Positions 35,797 to 44,352 of a stretch of DNA of 64,000 nt are shown here, in pieces. The position numbers and the translations under genes were made by a program. The notes below the pieces were generated by a model. The model worked only from the letters and a program-made list of their open reading frames with translations. It had not been told where the DNA came from and made no database searches. The stretch is from Orrella sp037026685 (GTDB lineage Bacteria > Pseudomonadota > Gammaproteobacteria > Burkholderiales > Burkholderiaceae_B). Position 1 is the first letter of the stretch; each line of letters begins with the position of its first letter. The DNA lies in the NCBI RefSeq assembly GCF_037026685.1, contig NZ_JBANET010000017.1, positions 1-64,000 on the forward strand. Reading direction: 5' to 3'.

Positions 35797-36870
35797 CTAC
35801 AGCGAAGCCTGGGCTTCGGGAACCACGAAGGAGGGGTCGTCGGTGGTGCAGATGGCCGCGACGTAGCTGCGGGCCGGGCGCCGGGTCAGGCCCAGGGCCT
35901 GGCGCGTGGCGTCGTCCAGCGAGGTGATCGCATAGGTGCCGGTGATGCCCAGGCCGCCGCGCGCGTCGATGGCCATCATTTCGTCCATGCACATGCGGTT
36001 CGGCTCCACGCAGCGGTTCAGGATGGCATGGTAGAGATCGGGCGCGACGGTGCCGTAGCGGCGCACGGGCTCGCGCTCGCTGGGCTGCTCGAGCTGCAGG
36101 TAGGCCGCGCGGTCCAGGGTGTTCTCGCTCTGGCGGTTCTCCGCCACCCATTTGTCGAAGTCCGCCTCGGCCAGGCCCAGGAACTTGAAGCGCATGTCCG
36201 AGAAGCCCGCGCCGCTGTAGTTGCCGGAGAAGCCGACATATTCGCCGGGGCGGTTGATCACGCCGTGCAGGGTGGTCTGCATGCCGGCCATGGCGTAGAT
36301 CTGCCCGGCCAGCGCGGGGATGAAGAAGGAGTTCATCACCGAGGACGAGGTGATCTTGAACTGGATGGGGCGGTCGACCGGCGCGGCCATCTCGTTGACC
36401 ACGGCGATGCCTTGTTCCGGATACAGGAACAGCCACTTCCAGTCCAGGGCGACCACCTCGACCACCAGCGGCTCGGTGCCTTCCTGCACCGGGCGCTGGG
36501 CGTCGATGCGGTCCAGCGGCCGGTAGGGATCGAGCAGGTGGGTGCTGGTCCAGGTGAGCGCGCCCAGGGCGATGATGATCAGCAGGGGGATGGCCCAGAT
36601 GACCAGCTCGAGCAGCGTGGAGTGGTCCCAGTCGGGGGCGTATTCCTTTTGCGCGCGGGCGCTGTTGGCGCGGTAGCGCCAGGCGAACAGCAGCGTCAGG
36701 ATGATGACCGGGACGATGACGATCAGCATCAGGTAGGTGGAGTACAGGATGAGATCGCGTTGCTGGATCGCAACATCGCCGGAGGGGGACATCACCACCC
36801 AGCTGCACCCGGACAGCAGGGACAAGGCGGCGAGCGCGGCCAGCGCGCGTAGAGGCTTCTGGAGGGACAT
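35797..36870 (-). CDS. cyoA: Cytochrome bo quinol oxidase subunit II
   Basis: A lipoprotein-type subunit of 357 residues with signal peptide and lipobox LLSGCSW near residue 24, two membrane helices, and a periplasmic cupredoxin domain (ALDWKWLFLYPEQGIAVVNE, SSSVMNSFFIPALAGQIYAM). The Cys residues that would bind the CuA centre are absent, which separates it from cytochrome c oxidases. The ATG at 36870 is preferred to a TTG two codons upstream. First gene of the cyo run. Confidence 0.95.
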   Translation of the reverse strand: MSLQKPLRALAALAALSLLSGCSWVVMSPSGDVAIQQRDLILYSTYLMLIVIVPVIILTLLFAWRYRANSARAQKEYAPDWDHSTLLELVIWAIPLLIIIALGALTWTSTHLLDPYRPLDRIDAQRPVQEGTEPLVVEVVALDWKWLFLYPEQGIAVVNEMAAPVDRPIQFKITSSSVMNSFFIPALAGQIYAMAGMQTTLHGVINRPGEYVGFSGNYSGAGFSDMRFKFLGLAEADFDKWVAENRQSENTLDRAAYLQLEQPSEREPVRRYGTVAPDLYHAILNRCVEPNRMCMDEMMAIDARGGLGITGTYAITSLDDATRQALGLTRRPARSYVAAICTTDDPSFVVPEAQASL

Positions 36871-36947
36871 TGCCAAATGTATCTGGAGGAGCGTGGGCAG
36901 GAAAATGCGACGCTGACTGTACGATAGAGCGCAGCCCCGGGGGAATT

Positions 36948-36960
36948 GGACATTTTGTCC
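36948..36960. promoter_or_regulatory. Inverted repeat between cyoA and the divergent transporter gene
   Basis: GGACA-TTT-TGTCC is a perfect five-base inverted repeat in the 169-base divergent gap, 78 bases from cyoA and 80 bases from the transporter start. It could bind a regulator serving one or both genes. The factor is unknown; the motif is not an FNR box. Confidence 0.35.
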
Positions 36961-37039
36961 TATGGCGCGGCGCGGCGAGTAATGAGATTCTTCGGGTCCG
37001 CGTAAAAAACCGTCAGTAGCGATTCACGAGCCCAGCAAG

Positions 37040-38380
37040 ATGTCCAGCACGACGCATACTTCCTCCGAACCTTCCTCCCGCGCGATGGAGCGCGACCTGC
37101 GGCGCATTTCGGCCGACGGGCACTCCAAGGTCGCGCCGGGCGAGATCGCCATCGGCGTGGTCATCGGACGGGCCTCCGAGTATTTCGACTTCTTCGTCTT
37201 CGGCATCGCCTGCGTGCTGGTGTTCCCGTCGGTGTTCTTCCCCTTCGCCGAGCCCCTGCAAGGCACGCTGTACGCCTTCACCATCTTTGCGCTGGCCTTC
37301 ATTGCCCGGCCCTTCGGCACTTCGCTGTTCATGGCCATCCAGCGCCGCTTCGGCCGCGGCTTCAAGCTGACCGCCGCGCTGTTCCTGCTGGGCACCGCCA
37401 CGGCCGGCATGGCCTTCCTGCCCGGCTACGGCACGCTGGGCAACTATGCGATCTTCCTGCTGGCCGTCTTCCGCATCCTGCAGGGCGTGGCCTTCGGCGG
37501 CTCCTGGGACGGCCTGCCCTCGCTGCTCTCGCTCAACGCCCCGCGCCACCGGCGCGGCTGGTACGCCATGCTGGGCCAGCTGGGCGCGCCCATCGGCTTT
37601 CTGGTGGCCAGCGCGCTGTTCCTGTACCTGCACGCCAGCCTGTCGCAGCAGGACTTCCTGCAGTGGGGCTGGCGCTATCCCTTCTTCGTGGCCTTCGCGA
37701 TCAACGTGGTGGCGCTGTTCGCCCGCCTGCGCCTGGTCGTCACGCACGAATACACCCGCCTGCTCGAGGAAGGCCAGCTCGAGCCCATCGGCACGATCGA
37801 GATGCTGCGCGGCCAGGGCTACAACCTGTTCCTGGGCGCCTTCGCCGCGCTGGCCAGCTATGCGCTGTTCCACATCGTCACCGTTTTCCCGCTGTCCTGG
37901 ATCGCCCTGAACGACGGGCAGGCCATCGAGGGCGTGCTGTGGATGCAGGTGTGGGGCGCCTTCGTGGGCATTGCCGCGACCATCGCCTCGGGCAAGCTGG
38001 CCGACCGCATCGGCCGGCGCAACACCCTGGGCACCCTGGCGGTGCTGATCGGCATCTTCGCCGTGGTCATGCCCTGGATGCTCGATCGCGGCCCGGCCGG
38101 GCAGGATGCCTTCATCCTGGTGGGCTTTGCCCTGCTGGGCCTGTCCTACGGCCAGGCCTCGGGCACGGTCACGGCCAACTTCTCGCGCCGCTTCCGCTAC
38201 ACCGGCGCGGCCCTGACCTCCGACCTGGCCTGGCTGTTCGGCGCGGCCTTCGCGCCGCTGGTCGCGCTGGGCCTGTCCTCGCGCTTCGGGCTCGTATCCG
38301 TCAGCATCTATCTGTTGTCGGGCACTGCATGCACGCTGCTCGCCCTGCGCATCAACCGGGCCATCGAGTCGCGCTACTGA
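37040..38380 (+). CDS. MHS-type major facilitator transporter
   Basis: A protein of 446 residues with twelve predicted membrane helices. The family signature for metabolite-proton symporters of the ShiA/ProP/KgtP group is visible in ARPFGTSLFMAIQRRFGRGF and in GKLADRIGRRNTLG. Substrates of this group are mono- and dicarboxylates, shikimate or betaine; none can be chosen from sequence. It is transcribed away from cyoA. A GC-rich imperfect hairpin lies just after its stop but lacks a T run. Confidence 0.88.
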   Translation: MSSTTHTSSEPSSRAMERDLRRISADGHSKVAPGEIAIGVVIGRASEYFDFFVFGIACVLVFPSVFFPFAEPLQGTLYAFTIFALAFIARPFGTSLFMAIQRRFGRGFKLTAALFLLGTATAGMAFLPGYGTLGNYAIFLLAVFRILQGVAFGGSWDGLPSLLSLNAPRHRRGWYAMLGQLGAPIGFLVASALFLYLHASLSQQDFLQWGWRYPFFVAFAINVVALFARLRLVVTHEYTRLLEEGQLEPIGTIEMLRGQGYNLFLGAFAALASYALFHIVTVFPLSWIALNDGQAIEGVLWMQVWGAFVGIAATIASGKLADRIGRRNTLGTLAVLIGIFAVVMPWMLDRGPAGQDAFILVGFALLGLSYGQASGTVTANFSRRFRYTGAALTSDLAWLFGAAFAPLVALGLSSRFGLVSVSIYLLSGTACTLLALRINRAIESRY

Positions 38381-38597
38381 TCCCGGCCCGACGCGGCCCG
38401 CGCCCCAGGAAGACCCCTGGCGCGCGGTTGCGTCCCTTTTGAGGGCCGCCGGTCCGCATCCTTGCCTGCTCGCGCGCCTTGCGGCGCGCGAGGCGTTTAC
38501 GGCTTTACAGACACTGTTGCATCCGGGACGGCTGCCCGGCGCTAGCATCTGGCTGTCGATTCGTTTGCATGCCGCTAAACGACAAAGGAGCCGGATC

Positions 38598-38873
38598 ATG
38601 GACTACGACCCCAATGCCGTCGCCGAGAAGACCTGCGTGCGTTTTACCCTGCGCGATGCCAAGCGCAGCTATCCCGCCGCGATCAGCTCCAAGGCGCTGG
38701 TGGAGTGCTTCGGCGCCGAAATGAGCGAGGCCGGCCTGATCGCCAGCTATCGCGCCAATTCCGAAGCCATCCACCGGGCTGCCCGCCAGCGCGCCGGAAC
38801 CACCCTGGACAAGGGATTGCTGTTGACCGGCGCCGACCTGGCCGGCCCGCGGGCGCAGGCCGCGGCGCGCTAG
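38598..38873 (+). CDS. DUF1488-like small protein
   Basis: A protein of 91 residues preceded by an AAAGGAG ribosome-binding site. The segment VRFTLRDAKRSYPAAISSKALVE split as a short beta-rich start, followed by FGAEMSEAGLIASYRANSEAI, resembles the DUF1488 family, which has no known role. The frame is open further upstream, but the ATG at 38598 has the strong ribosome site. Its stop is immediately followed by the stop of the convergent cueR gene. Confidence 0.7.
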   Translation: MDYDPNAVAEKTCVRFTLRDAKRSYPAAISSKALVECFGAEMSEAGLIASYRANSEAIHRAARQRAGTTLDKGLLLTGADLAGPRAQAAAR

Positions 38874-39311
38874 CTAGCGCGGGGCCGCGCCGGCGCGATT
38901 GCCCGGCGCTTGCCCGGCAGGGCCGCCTTGCTCCAGCGCCTCGATGATGGGGCATTCGGGCCGCTGGTTGCCGTGGCAGTGTTCGGCCAGGTGCCGCAGC
39001 GTGCCGGCCATCTGGGTCAGGGCCCGGGCCTTGGCCTCCAGGGCCTGCACGTGCGCCAGGGCCAGGCGCTTGACGTCGGCGCTGGCGCGGCCGCGGTCCT
39101 GCCACAAGGCCAGCAGGGCCTGCATCTGGGCCACCGAGAAGCCCAGTTCGCGCGCGCGCTGCACGAAGCGCAAGGTATGCACGTGCCGGTCGGCATAGAT
39201 CCGGTAGCCGGCGGCGTTGCGCTCGGGCGGCTCGATCAGGCCGATTTTTTCGTAGTAGCGGATCATCTTTGCCGAAACGCCCGACAGGGCGGCGGCCTTG
39301 CCGATGTTCAT
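38874..39311 (-). CDS. cueR: CueR-type copper-responsive MerR regulator
   Basis: A protein of 145 residues. The N-terminal winged helix reads MNIGKAAALSGVSAKMIRYY, followed by the long dimerisation helix and a C-terminal metal loop with two Cys residues (CHGNQRPECP) spaced as in CueR, which binds Cu(I). It lies downstream of copA with an ATGA overlap, so it is co-expressed with the pump it controls. Predicted target sites are found before both copA and copZ. Confidence 0.92.
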   Translation of the reverse strand: MNIGKAAALSGVSAKMIRYYEKIGLIEPPERNAAGYRIYADRHVHTLRFVQRARELGFSVAQMQALLALWQDRGRASADVKRLALAHVQALEAKARALTQMAGTLRHLAEHCHGNQRPECPIIEALEQGGPAGQAPGNRAGAAPR

Positions 39312-41596
39312 GCCGTCTCCTGGCGCAGCCCTGCCACGGGCGGCGCAAAACGCTTGAGCCGCAGCGCGTTGCCCACCACGAACACGCTGGACAGTGCCAT
39401 GGCGCCGGCGGCAAAGGCCGGCGTCAGGCTTATGCCCCAGCGCGGGGCCAGCAGACCGGCAGCCAGCGGGATGAGCGCCACGTTATAGAAGAACGCCCAG
39501 AACAGGTTTTGCCGGATATTGGCCAGGGTGGCGCGCGAGAGCGAGATGGCCAGCGGCACGCGCCGCAGGTCGGCCGACATCAGCACCACCGAGGCCGACT
39601 CCATCGCGATGTCGGTGCCGGTGCCCAGCGCGATGCCCACATCCGAGGCCGCCAGGGCCGGCGCATCGTTGATGCCGTCGCCCACGAACGCCACGCGCAG
39701 GCCTTGCCCGCGCAAGCCGGCCAGTGCGGCGGTCTTGCCTTCGGGCAGCAGCTCGGCATGAACCTGGTCCATGCCGAGCTGGCGGGCCACGGCCTGGGCC
39801 GTATGGGCGTTGTCGCCCGTCATCATGACCGTGCGCACGCCCTGCGCGTGCAGGGCGGCCAGCGCCTGGCGCGCCTGCGGCTGCAGCGGGTCGGTCACGC
39901 ACAGCAGGGCGGCCAGGCGCCCGCCCACGGCCACGAACACAGGGGTGCCGCCGGCATCGCCCCAGGCGCCGGCCTGCGCCTGCCAGGCCGAGATGTCCAG
40001 CCCCATCTGGTGCATGAGCCGCGCCCCGCCGGCCACGACCGGCTCGCCCTGCACCTGGGCGCGCACACCCGCGCCGACCAGCGCCTCGAAATGCTCGGCG
40101 GCGGGCCAGTGCAGGCCCTGTTCGCGCGCCGCCGCGCAAATGGCGTGGGCGATGGGGTGCTCCGAATGCGCCTGCACGGCGGCCAACCTGCGCAGCACGG
40201 TATCGCGGGCAAAGCCTGGCATGGCGATCCAATCGGTCAGCGCCGGCCGGCCGGCCGTCAGGGTGCCGGTCTTGTCGAAGGCCACCACGTCGATGTCGCG
40301 CAGCGCCTGCAAGGCGTCCCCCTGGCGAAACAGGATGCCCAGCTCCGCCGCGCGTCCCGTGCCCACCATGATGGAAGTGGGCGTGGCCAGCCCCATGGCG
40401 CAGGGGCAGGCGATGATGAGCACCGTCACCGCATGCACGAGCGCATTGCCCAGCGCGGGCGCCGGCCCCCAGGTCAGCCAGGCGGCGAACGTCAACGCCG
40501 CCAGGCCGATGACCGCGGGCACGAACCAGGCCGTGACGCGATCGACCAGCGCCTGGATGGGCAAGCGCGCTTCCTGGGCGGCCTGCACCATGCGGATGAT
40601 CCCGGCCAGCACCGTGTCCTCGCCGGTCCGCGCGACCCGCAGCGTCAGGCTGCCGCTGCCGTTTTGCGTGCCGCCGGTCACGCTGTCGCCGGCCTGCTTG
40701 CGCACCGGCGCGGCCTCGCCGGTGATCATCGCCTCGTTGACGTAGGACTGGCCGCTTTCGACTGCGCCGTCCACCGGCACCCGCTCGCCGGGCCGCACCC
40801 GCACCCGGTCGCCGACGCGGATGCCGGCGATCGGGATTTCGGCTTGCCGCCCGTCGCGCAGGACCAGCGCGCTGCGGGCCTGCATGCCCGCCAGCCGGGT
40901 GATGGCCGCGCTCGTGCGGCCCCGCGCGCGGGCTTCGAGCAGCCGGCCAAGCAGGATCAGGGTCACGATGACCGCGGCCGCCTCGAAGTACACATGGGCG
41001 GCACCGGCGGGCAGCCAGCCGGGGGCCAGCAGCGAAACCATCGAATAGCCCCACGCGGCGCCGGCGCCCAGCGCCACCAGGGTGTTCATGTCGGGCTGGC
41101 GCCGCCACAGCGCGTTCAATCCCAGCCCGAAGAAATGCCGGCCGGGGCCGGCCAGCACCAGCGTGGTCAGCACGGCCTGGAGCGCATGGCTGTTGCGCGC
41201 GCCCAGCGCCTGCGCGATCCAGTGATGCAGCGCCGCGCTGGCGTGCGAGCCCATTTCCAGCACGAACACGGGCAGCGTCAGCAGGGCGGCTGCCGCAAAG
41301 GCCGCTTTCTGGCGCCGCAAGGCTTGGGCGCGTTCCTGGTCCTGGCGGCGCCGGGCCGCGCTTTCGTCGCGCCCCAGCACCGCCGCCCGGTAGCCGGCGC
41401 GCTCGACCGCCTGCACCAGCGCCGCGGCGTCCTGGCCGGGCTGGCGCCGCACCTGCGCCCGTTCGGTGGCCAGGTTGACGTGGGCCAGCGTCACGCCGGG
41501 CACCGCGCCCAGGGCGCGCTCCACGCGCCGGGCGCAGGCTGCGCAGGTCATGCCCGAGATGGACAGGCGGACTTCGTCGGAAGAGGGGGCGGACAT
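39308..41596 (-). CDS. copA: Copper-exporting P1B-type ATPase
   Basis: A protein of 762 residues that pumps Cu(I) out of the cytoplasm. It contains one N-terminal heavy-metal domain with GMTCAACARRVERAL, eight membrane helices, the metal-site motif IIACPCAMGLATPTS, the phosphorylation site DKTGTLTAG, the HP locus SEHPIAHAI and the hinge GDGINDAPALA. Its promoter has the 19-base spacer of MerR-type control. cueR follows and copZ is divergent. Confidence 0.97.
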   Translation of the reverse strand: MSAPSSDEVRLSISGMTCAACARRVERALGAVPGVTLAHVNLATERAQVRRQPGQDAAALVQAVERAGYRAAVLGRDESAARRRQDQERAQALRRQKAAFAAAALLTLPVFVLEMGSHASAALHHWIAQALGARNSHALQAVLTTLVLAGPGRHFFGLGLNALWRRQPDMNTLVALGAGAAWGYSMVSLLAPGWLPAGAAHVYFEAAAVIVTLILLGRLLEARARGRTSAAITRLAGMQARSALVLRDGRQAEIPIAGIRVGDRVRVRPGERVPVDGAVESGQSYVNEAMITGEAAPVRKQAGDSVTGGTQNGSGSLTLRVARTGEDTVLAGIIRMVQAAQEARLPIQALVDRVTAWFVPAVIGLAALTFAAWLTWGPAPALGNALVHAVTVLIIACPCAMGLATPTSIMVGTGRAAELGILFRQGDALQALRDIDVVAFDKTGTLTAGRPALTDWIAMPGFARDTVLRRLAAVQAHSEHPIAHAICAAAREQGLHWPAAEHFEALVGAGVRAQVQGEPVVAGGARLMHQMGLDISAWQAQAGAWGDAGGTPVFVAVGGRLAALLCVTDPLQPQARQALAALHAQGVRTVMMTGDNAHTAQAVARQLGMDQVHAELLPEGKTAALAGLRGQGLRVAFVGDGINDAPALAASDVGIALGTGTDIAMESASVVLMSADLRRVPLAISLSRATLANIRQNLFWAFFYNVALIPLAAGLLAPRWGISLTPAFAAGAMALSSVFVVGNALRLKRFAPPVAGLRQETA

Positions 41597-41634
41597 CGGG
41601 AGGCTCCCGGGCGGAAAATGGCTGCGATACCCGC

Positions 41635-41665
41635 AGTATCATCCTTACCATGATGGCAAGGTCAA
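41635..41665 (-). promoter_or_regulatory. copA promoter with CueR operator
   Basis: On the minus strand, TTGACC (41665-41660) and GATACT (41640-41635) are separated by 19 bases. The near-perfect palindrome CCTTACCAT-G-ATGGCAAGG (41643-41661) lies across the spacer. The overlong spacer with an embedded dyad is the hallmark of MerR-family activation by DNA distortion. Confidence 0.8.
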
Positions 41666-41678
41666 GCCCGCCACGCGC

Positions 41679-41709
41679 TTGACCTTGCCACGCTGGGAAC
41701 CCCCATGAT
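41679..41709 (+). promoter_or_regulatory. copZ promoter with CueR-like operator
   Basis: TTGACC (41679-41684) and CATGAT (41704-41709) are separated by 19 bases. The spacer contains CCTTGCCA-CGC-TGGGAACC, a more degenerate version of the copA dyad. It lies 52 bases before the copZ start. Confidence 0.65.
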
Positions 41710-41761
41710 GGGGGTGGCGCCGGCAGCCCGGACGCCCCCGACTGGACCAAGGAGATCGATA

Positions 41762-41968
41762 ATGAACATTCGCTACCACGTCCCCGACATGAGCTGTGGC
41801 CACTGCGTGAACGCCATTACCCAGGCCGTGCAGGCCGCGGTGCCGGGCAGCCAGGTCGATGTGGACCTTCCCACCCATACCGTCACCGTGCTGGGCGCCA
41901 CCGAAGGCGACCGGGTGCTGGCGGCCATCCAGGACGCCGGCTACAGTCCCACCGAAATCGCCGGATAA
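41762..41968 (+). CDS. copZ: CopZ-type copper chaperone
   Basis: A protein of 68 residues forming a single heavy-metal-associated domain. The metal motif is MSCGHCVNAI near residues 10-19 (C-x2-C). It would carry Cu(I) to CopA. The ATG at 41762 follows AAGGAGAT. It is divergent from copA, with a CueR-type promoter of its own. Confidence 0.92.
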   Translation: MNIRYHVPDMSCGHCVNAITQAVQAAVPGSQVDVDLPTHTVTVLGATEGDRVLAAIQDAGYSPTEIAG

Positions 41969-42042
41969 GGCGCGCAGCCGGGCAGCATCGGGCGATGGCG
42001 TAAGCCTATCGATTTAGTTGAATAATTAAATTCGATTTATTG

Positions 42043-42057
42043 ATAGATGGGGTCTAT
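42043..42057 (+). promoter_or_regulatory. Possible OxyR half-site upstream of the peroxiredoxin gene
   Basis: ATAG-N7-CTAT matches one half of the OxyR consensus. It lies 52 bases before the start of a peroxide-reducing enzyme gene, in a locally AT-rich control region (42004-42060) that also contains two imperfect direct copies of CGATTTA-TTGA. The second expected half-site is poor. Confidence 0.35.
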
Positions 42058-42108
42058 CATCTGATCCATACGTTATTCACGCAACCCGTCAACGGATCAG
42101 GAGTCCCC

Positions 42109-42840
42109 ATGTTGCAAGCCAAGGAAGGCCAGCGCGTCCCTCAAGTTTCCTTCCCCGTCCGCAAGGACAATGCCTGGACGCAGCTCAGCACCGACGAGCT
42201 GTTCGCCGGCAAGACCGTCGTGGTCTTCTCGCTGCCGGGGGCTTTCACGCCCACCTGCTCGTCCACCCACCTGCCGCGCTACAACGAACTGGCGCCGGCC
42301 TTCTTCGCCAACGGCGTGGACAGCATCGTCTGCGTATCGGTCAACGACACCTTCGTGATGAACGAATGGGCCAAGGACCAGGAAGCGCAGCACATCACCC
42401 TGCTGCCGGACGGCAACGGCCTGTTCACCGAAGGCATGGGCATGCTGGTGGACAAGAGCGCGCTGGGCTTTGGCAAGCGCAGCTGGCGCTATTCCATGCT
42501 GGTCAAGGACGGCGTGGTCCAGAAGATGTTCATCGAGCCGGAAAAGGAGGGCGATCCCTTCGAGGTGTCGGATGCCGATACCATGCTCGACTACATCGCG
42601 CCGGCGGCCAAGCGGCCGGACCAGGTGGTGGTGTTTTCCAAGCCGGGCTGCCCCTTCTGCGTGCAGGCCAAGCAACTGCTGCAGGACCGGGGCTACGACC
42701 CGGTCGAAGTGCCGCTGGAGAACAAGGTCCGCGGGCGGGTTATCGGCGCGGTCTCGGGCAAGTCCACCGCGCCGCAGGTGTTCATCAATGGCGAACTGGT
42801 CGGCGGCCTGGAAGACCTCAAGCGGCGGCTGCAGGCCTGA
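42109..42840 (+). CDS. Peroxiredoxin-glutaredoxin hybrid protein
   Basis: A protein of 243 residues. The N-terminal 160 are a Prx5-type peroxiredoxin with the peroxidatic Cys in PGAFTPTCSSTHLP near residue 50. The C-terminal 80 are a glutaredoxin with FSKPGCPFCVQAK. Such hybrids reduce hydrogen peroxide and organic peroxides directly with glutathione. The ATG at 42109 is preceded by a GGATCAGGAG ribosome site; an upstream extension to 42040 runs through the control region and is rejected. A flavoprotein disulfide reductase gene follows. Confidence 0.95.
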   Translation: MLQAKEGQRVPQVSFPVRKDNAWTQLSTDELFAGKTVVVFSLPGAFTPTCSSTHLPRYNELAPAFFANGVDSIVCVSVNDTFVMNEWAKDQEAQHITLLPDGNGLFTEGMGMLVDKSALGFGKRSWRYSMLVKDGVVQKMFIEPEKEGDPFEVSDADTMLDYIAPAAKRPDQVVVFSKPGCPFCVQAKQLLQDRGYDPVEVPLENKVRGRVIGAVSGKSTAPQVFINGELVGGLEDLKRRLQA

Positions 42841-42892
42841 CGGCCCGCCAGCCCACAGCCATCGACGAGATCAACGCAATCAGGATAGACGA

Positions 42893-44299
42893 ATGAAAAC
42901 CTTGCATACCGACGTCGCCGTCATCGGCGCAGGCACCGCGGGGCTGGGCGCCTACCGGGCGGCCAAGGCCCGGGGCAAGCGCGCCTTGCTGATCGAAGGC
43001 GGCCCCTACGGCACCACCTGCGCCCGCGTGGGCTGCATGCCCTCCAAGCTGCTGATCGCGGCGGCCGAGGCCGCCCACGAGGCGCAGGCGGCGGCGCCCT
43101 TCGGGGTGCATGTGCAAGGCGTGACCGTGAACGGGCGCGAGGTGATGGACCGCGTCAAGCGCGAACGCGACCGCTTCGTGGGCTTCGTGCTCGAAAGCGT
43201 GGAGCATATCCCGGCCGAGGACAAGCTGCGCGGCTATGCGCGCTTCGTGTCCGATACCGTGCTGCGGGTGGACGACCACACCGAGGTGCACGCGGCCAGC
43301 GTGGTCATCGCCACCGGCTCGGTGCCCCTGGTGCCCGAGTCCTTCAAGGCCCTGGGCGAGCGCCTGGTGGTGAACGACGACGTGTTCTACTGGGACGACC
43401 TGCCGCGCCGGGTGGCCGTCTTCGGCCCCGGCGTCATCGGCCTGGAGCTGGGGCAGGCGCTCAAGCGCCTGGGCGTGGACGTGCGCGTCTTCGGCGTGAG
43501 CGGCAGCGTGGGCGGCATCACCGACCCGGTGGTGCGCCAGCACGCCAAGAAGCTCTTTCAGGAAGAGTTCTATCTCGATCCGGATGCGCGGGTGCTGGAC
43601 ACCCGGCGCGTGGGCGACGAGGTGCAGGTGCGCTACGTGGCGCTGGACAACAGCGAGCGCACCGAGCGCTTCGACTATGCGCTGGTGGCCACGGGCCGGC
43701 GGCCCAACATTGCCGGGCTGGACCTGTCCAATACCTCGCTGGCGCTGGACGACAAGGGCATTCCGCGCTATGACCGCCTGACCATGCAGTGCGGCGAGCT
43801 GCCCATCTTCATCGCCGGCGACGTGAACAACGACGTCCCGCTGCTGCACGAGGCCGCCGACGAGGGCCGCATCGCCGGCGAGAACGCCGCCGGCTTTCCG
43901 CAGGTGACGCCCGGCCTGCGCCGCGCGCCCTTGATGGTGGTGTTCTCGGATCCGCAGATCGCGGTGGCTGGCAAGTCGCTCAAGCAGCTGCAGGCCGGCA
44001 CCTTCGTCACCGGCAAGGTCGATTTCGGCAACCAGGGCCGCTCGCGCGTCATGCTGCGCAACCGGGGGCTGCTGCACGTCTATGCCGAGAAGGCGACGGG
44101 CCGCTTCCTGGGCGCCGAGATGGTGGGCCCGCGCGCCGAGCACATCGCCCACCTGCTGGCCTGGGCGGCGCAGCAGCAGATGACGCTGGCGCAGATGCTG
44201 GACATGCCGTTCTACCATCCCGTGGTCGAGGAAGGCCTGCGCACCGCCTTGCGCGATGCCTATGCCCAGCTGGAGCTGCCGCAGCAGGAGCAGGCCTGA
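42893..44299 (+). CDS. Lipoamide-dehydrogenase-like flavoprotein disulfide reductase
   Basis: A protein of 468 residues with the FAD-binding start DVAVIGAGTAGLGAYRAAK, a redox-active pair in GTTCARVGCMPSKLL, an NAD-binding fold at VAVFGPGVIGLELGQAL, an FAD site IFIAGDVNNDVPLLHEA, and the C-terminal dimer motif with MPFYHPVVEEGLRTA. It differs from the true E3 encoded by lpdA in this window, which has an N-terminal lipoyl domain. It lies 53 bases after the peroxiredoxin hybrid, which suggests reduction of glutathione or another thiol in the same defence unit. The substrate is not certain. Confidence 0.85.
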   Translation: MKTLHTDVAVIGAGTAGLGAYRAAKARGKRALLIEGGPYGTTCARVGCMPSKLLIAAAEAAHEAQAAAPFGVHVQGVTVNGREVMDRVKRERDRFVGFVLESVEHIPAEDKLRGYARFVSDTVLRVDDHTEVHAASVVIATGSVPLVPESFKALGERLVVNDDVFYWDDLPRRVAVFGPGVIGLELGQALKRLGVDVRVFGVSGSVGGITDPVVRQHAKKLFQEEFYLDPDARVLDTRRVGDEVQVRYVALDNSERTERFDYALVATGRRPNIAGLDLSNTSLALDDKGIPRYDRLTMQCGELPIFIAGDVNNDVPLLHEAADEGRIAGENAAGFPQVTPGLRRAPLMVVFSDPQIAVAGKSLKQLQAGTFVTGKVDFGNQGRSRVMLRNRGLLHVYAEKATGRFLGAEMVGPRAEHIAHLLAWAAQQQMTLAQMLDMPFYHPVVEEGLRTALRDAYAQLELPQQEQA

Positions 44300-44301
44300 A
44301 A

Positions 44302-44335
44302 GCAAAGCGCCGCTGCCTTGGCAGCGGCGCTTTGC
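44302..44335. terminator. Perfect bidirectional terminator
   Basis: A 16-pair perfect stem starts GCAAAGCGCC and ends GGCGCTTTGC around a two-base TT loop. It lies between the convergent flavoprotein and GlsB-type genes. The short A and T tracts at the base could serve both strands. Confidence 0.8.
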
Positions 44336-44352
44336 ATGGCCGGGGCGGGGGC

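Noticed and set aside
38439..38597. Longer start for the DUF1488-like gene
   Set aside because: No ribosome site, Arg/Leu-rich shadow composition; the ATG at 38598 is preceded by a strong AAAGGAG.
39269..41653. A 794-codon plus-strand frame opposite copA
   Set aside because: Shadow of copA; His/Gln/Arg-rich and without domains.
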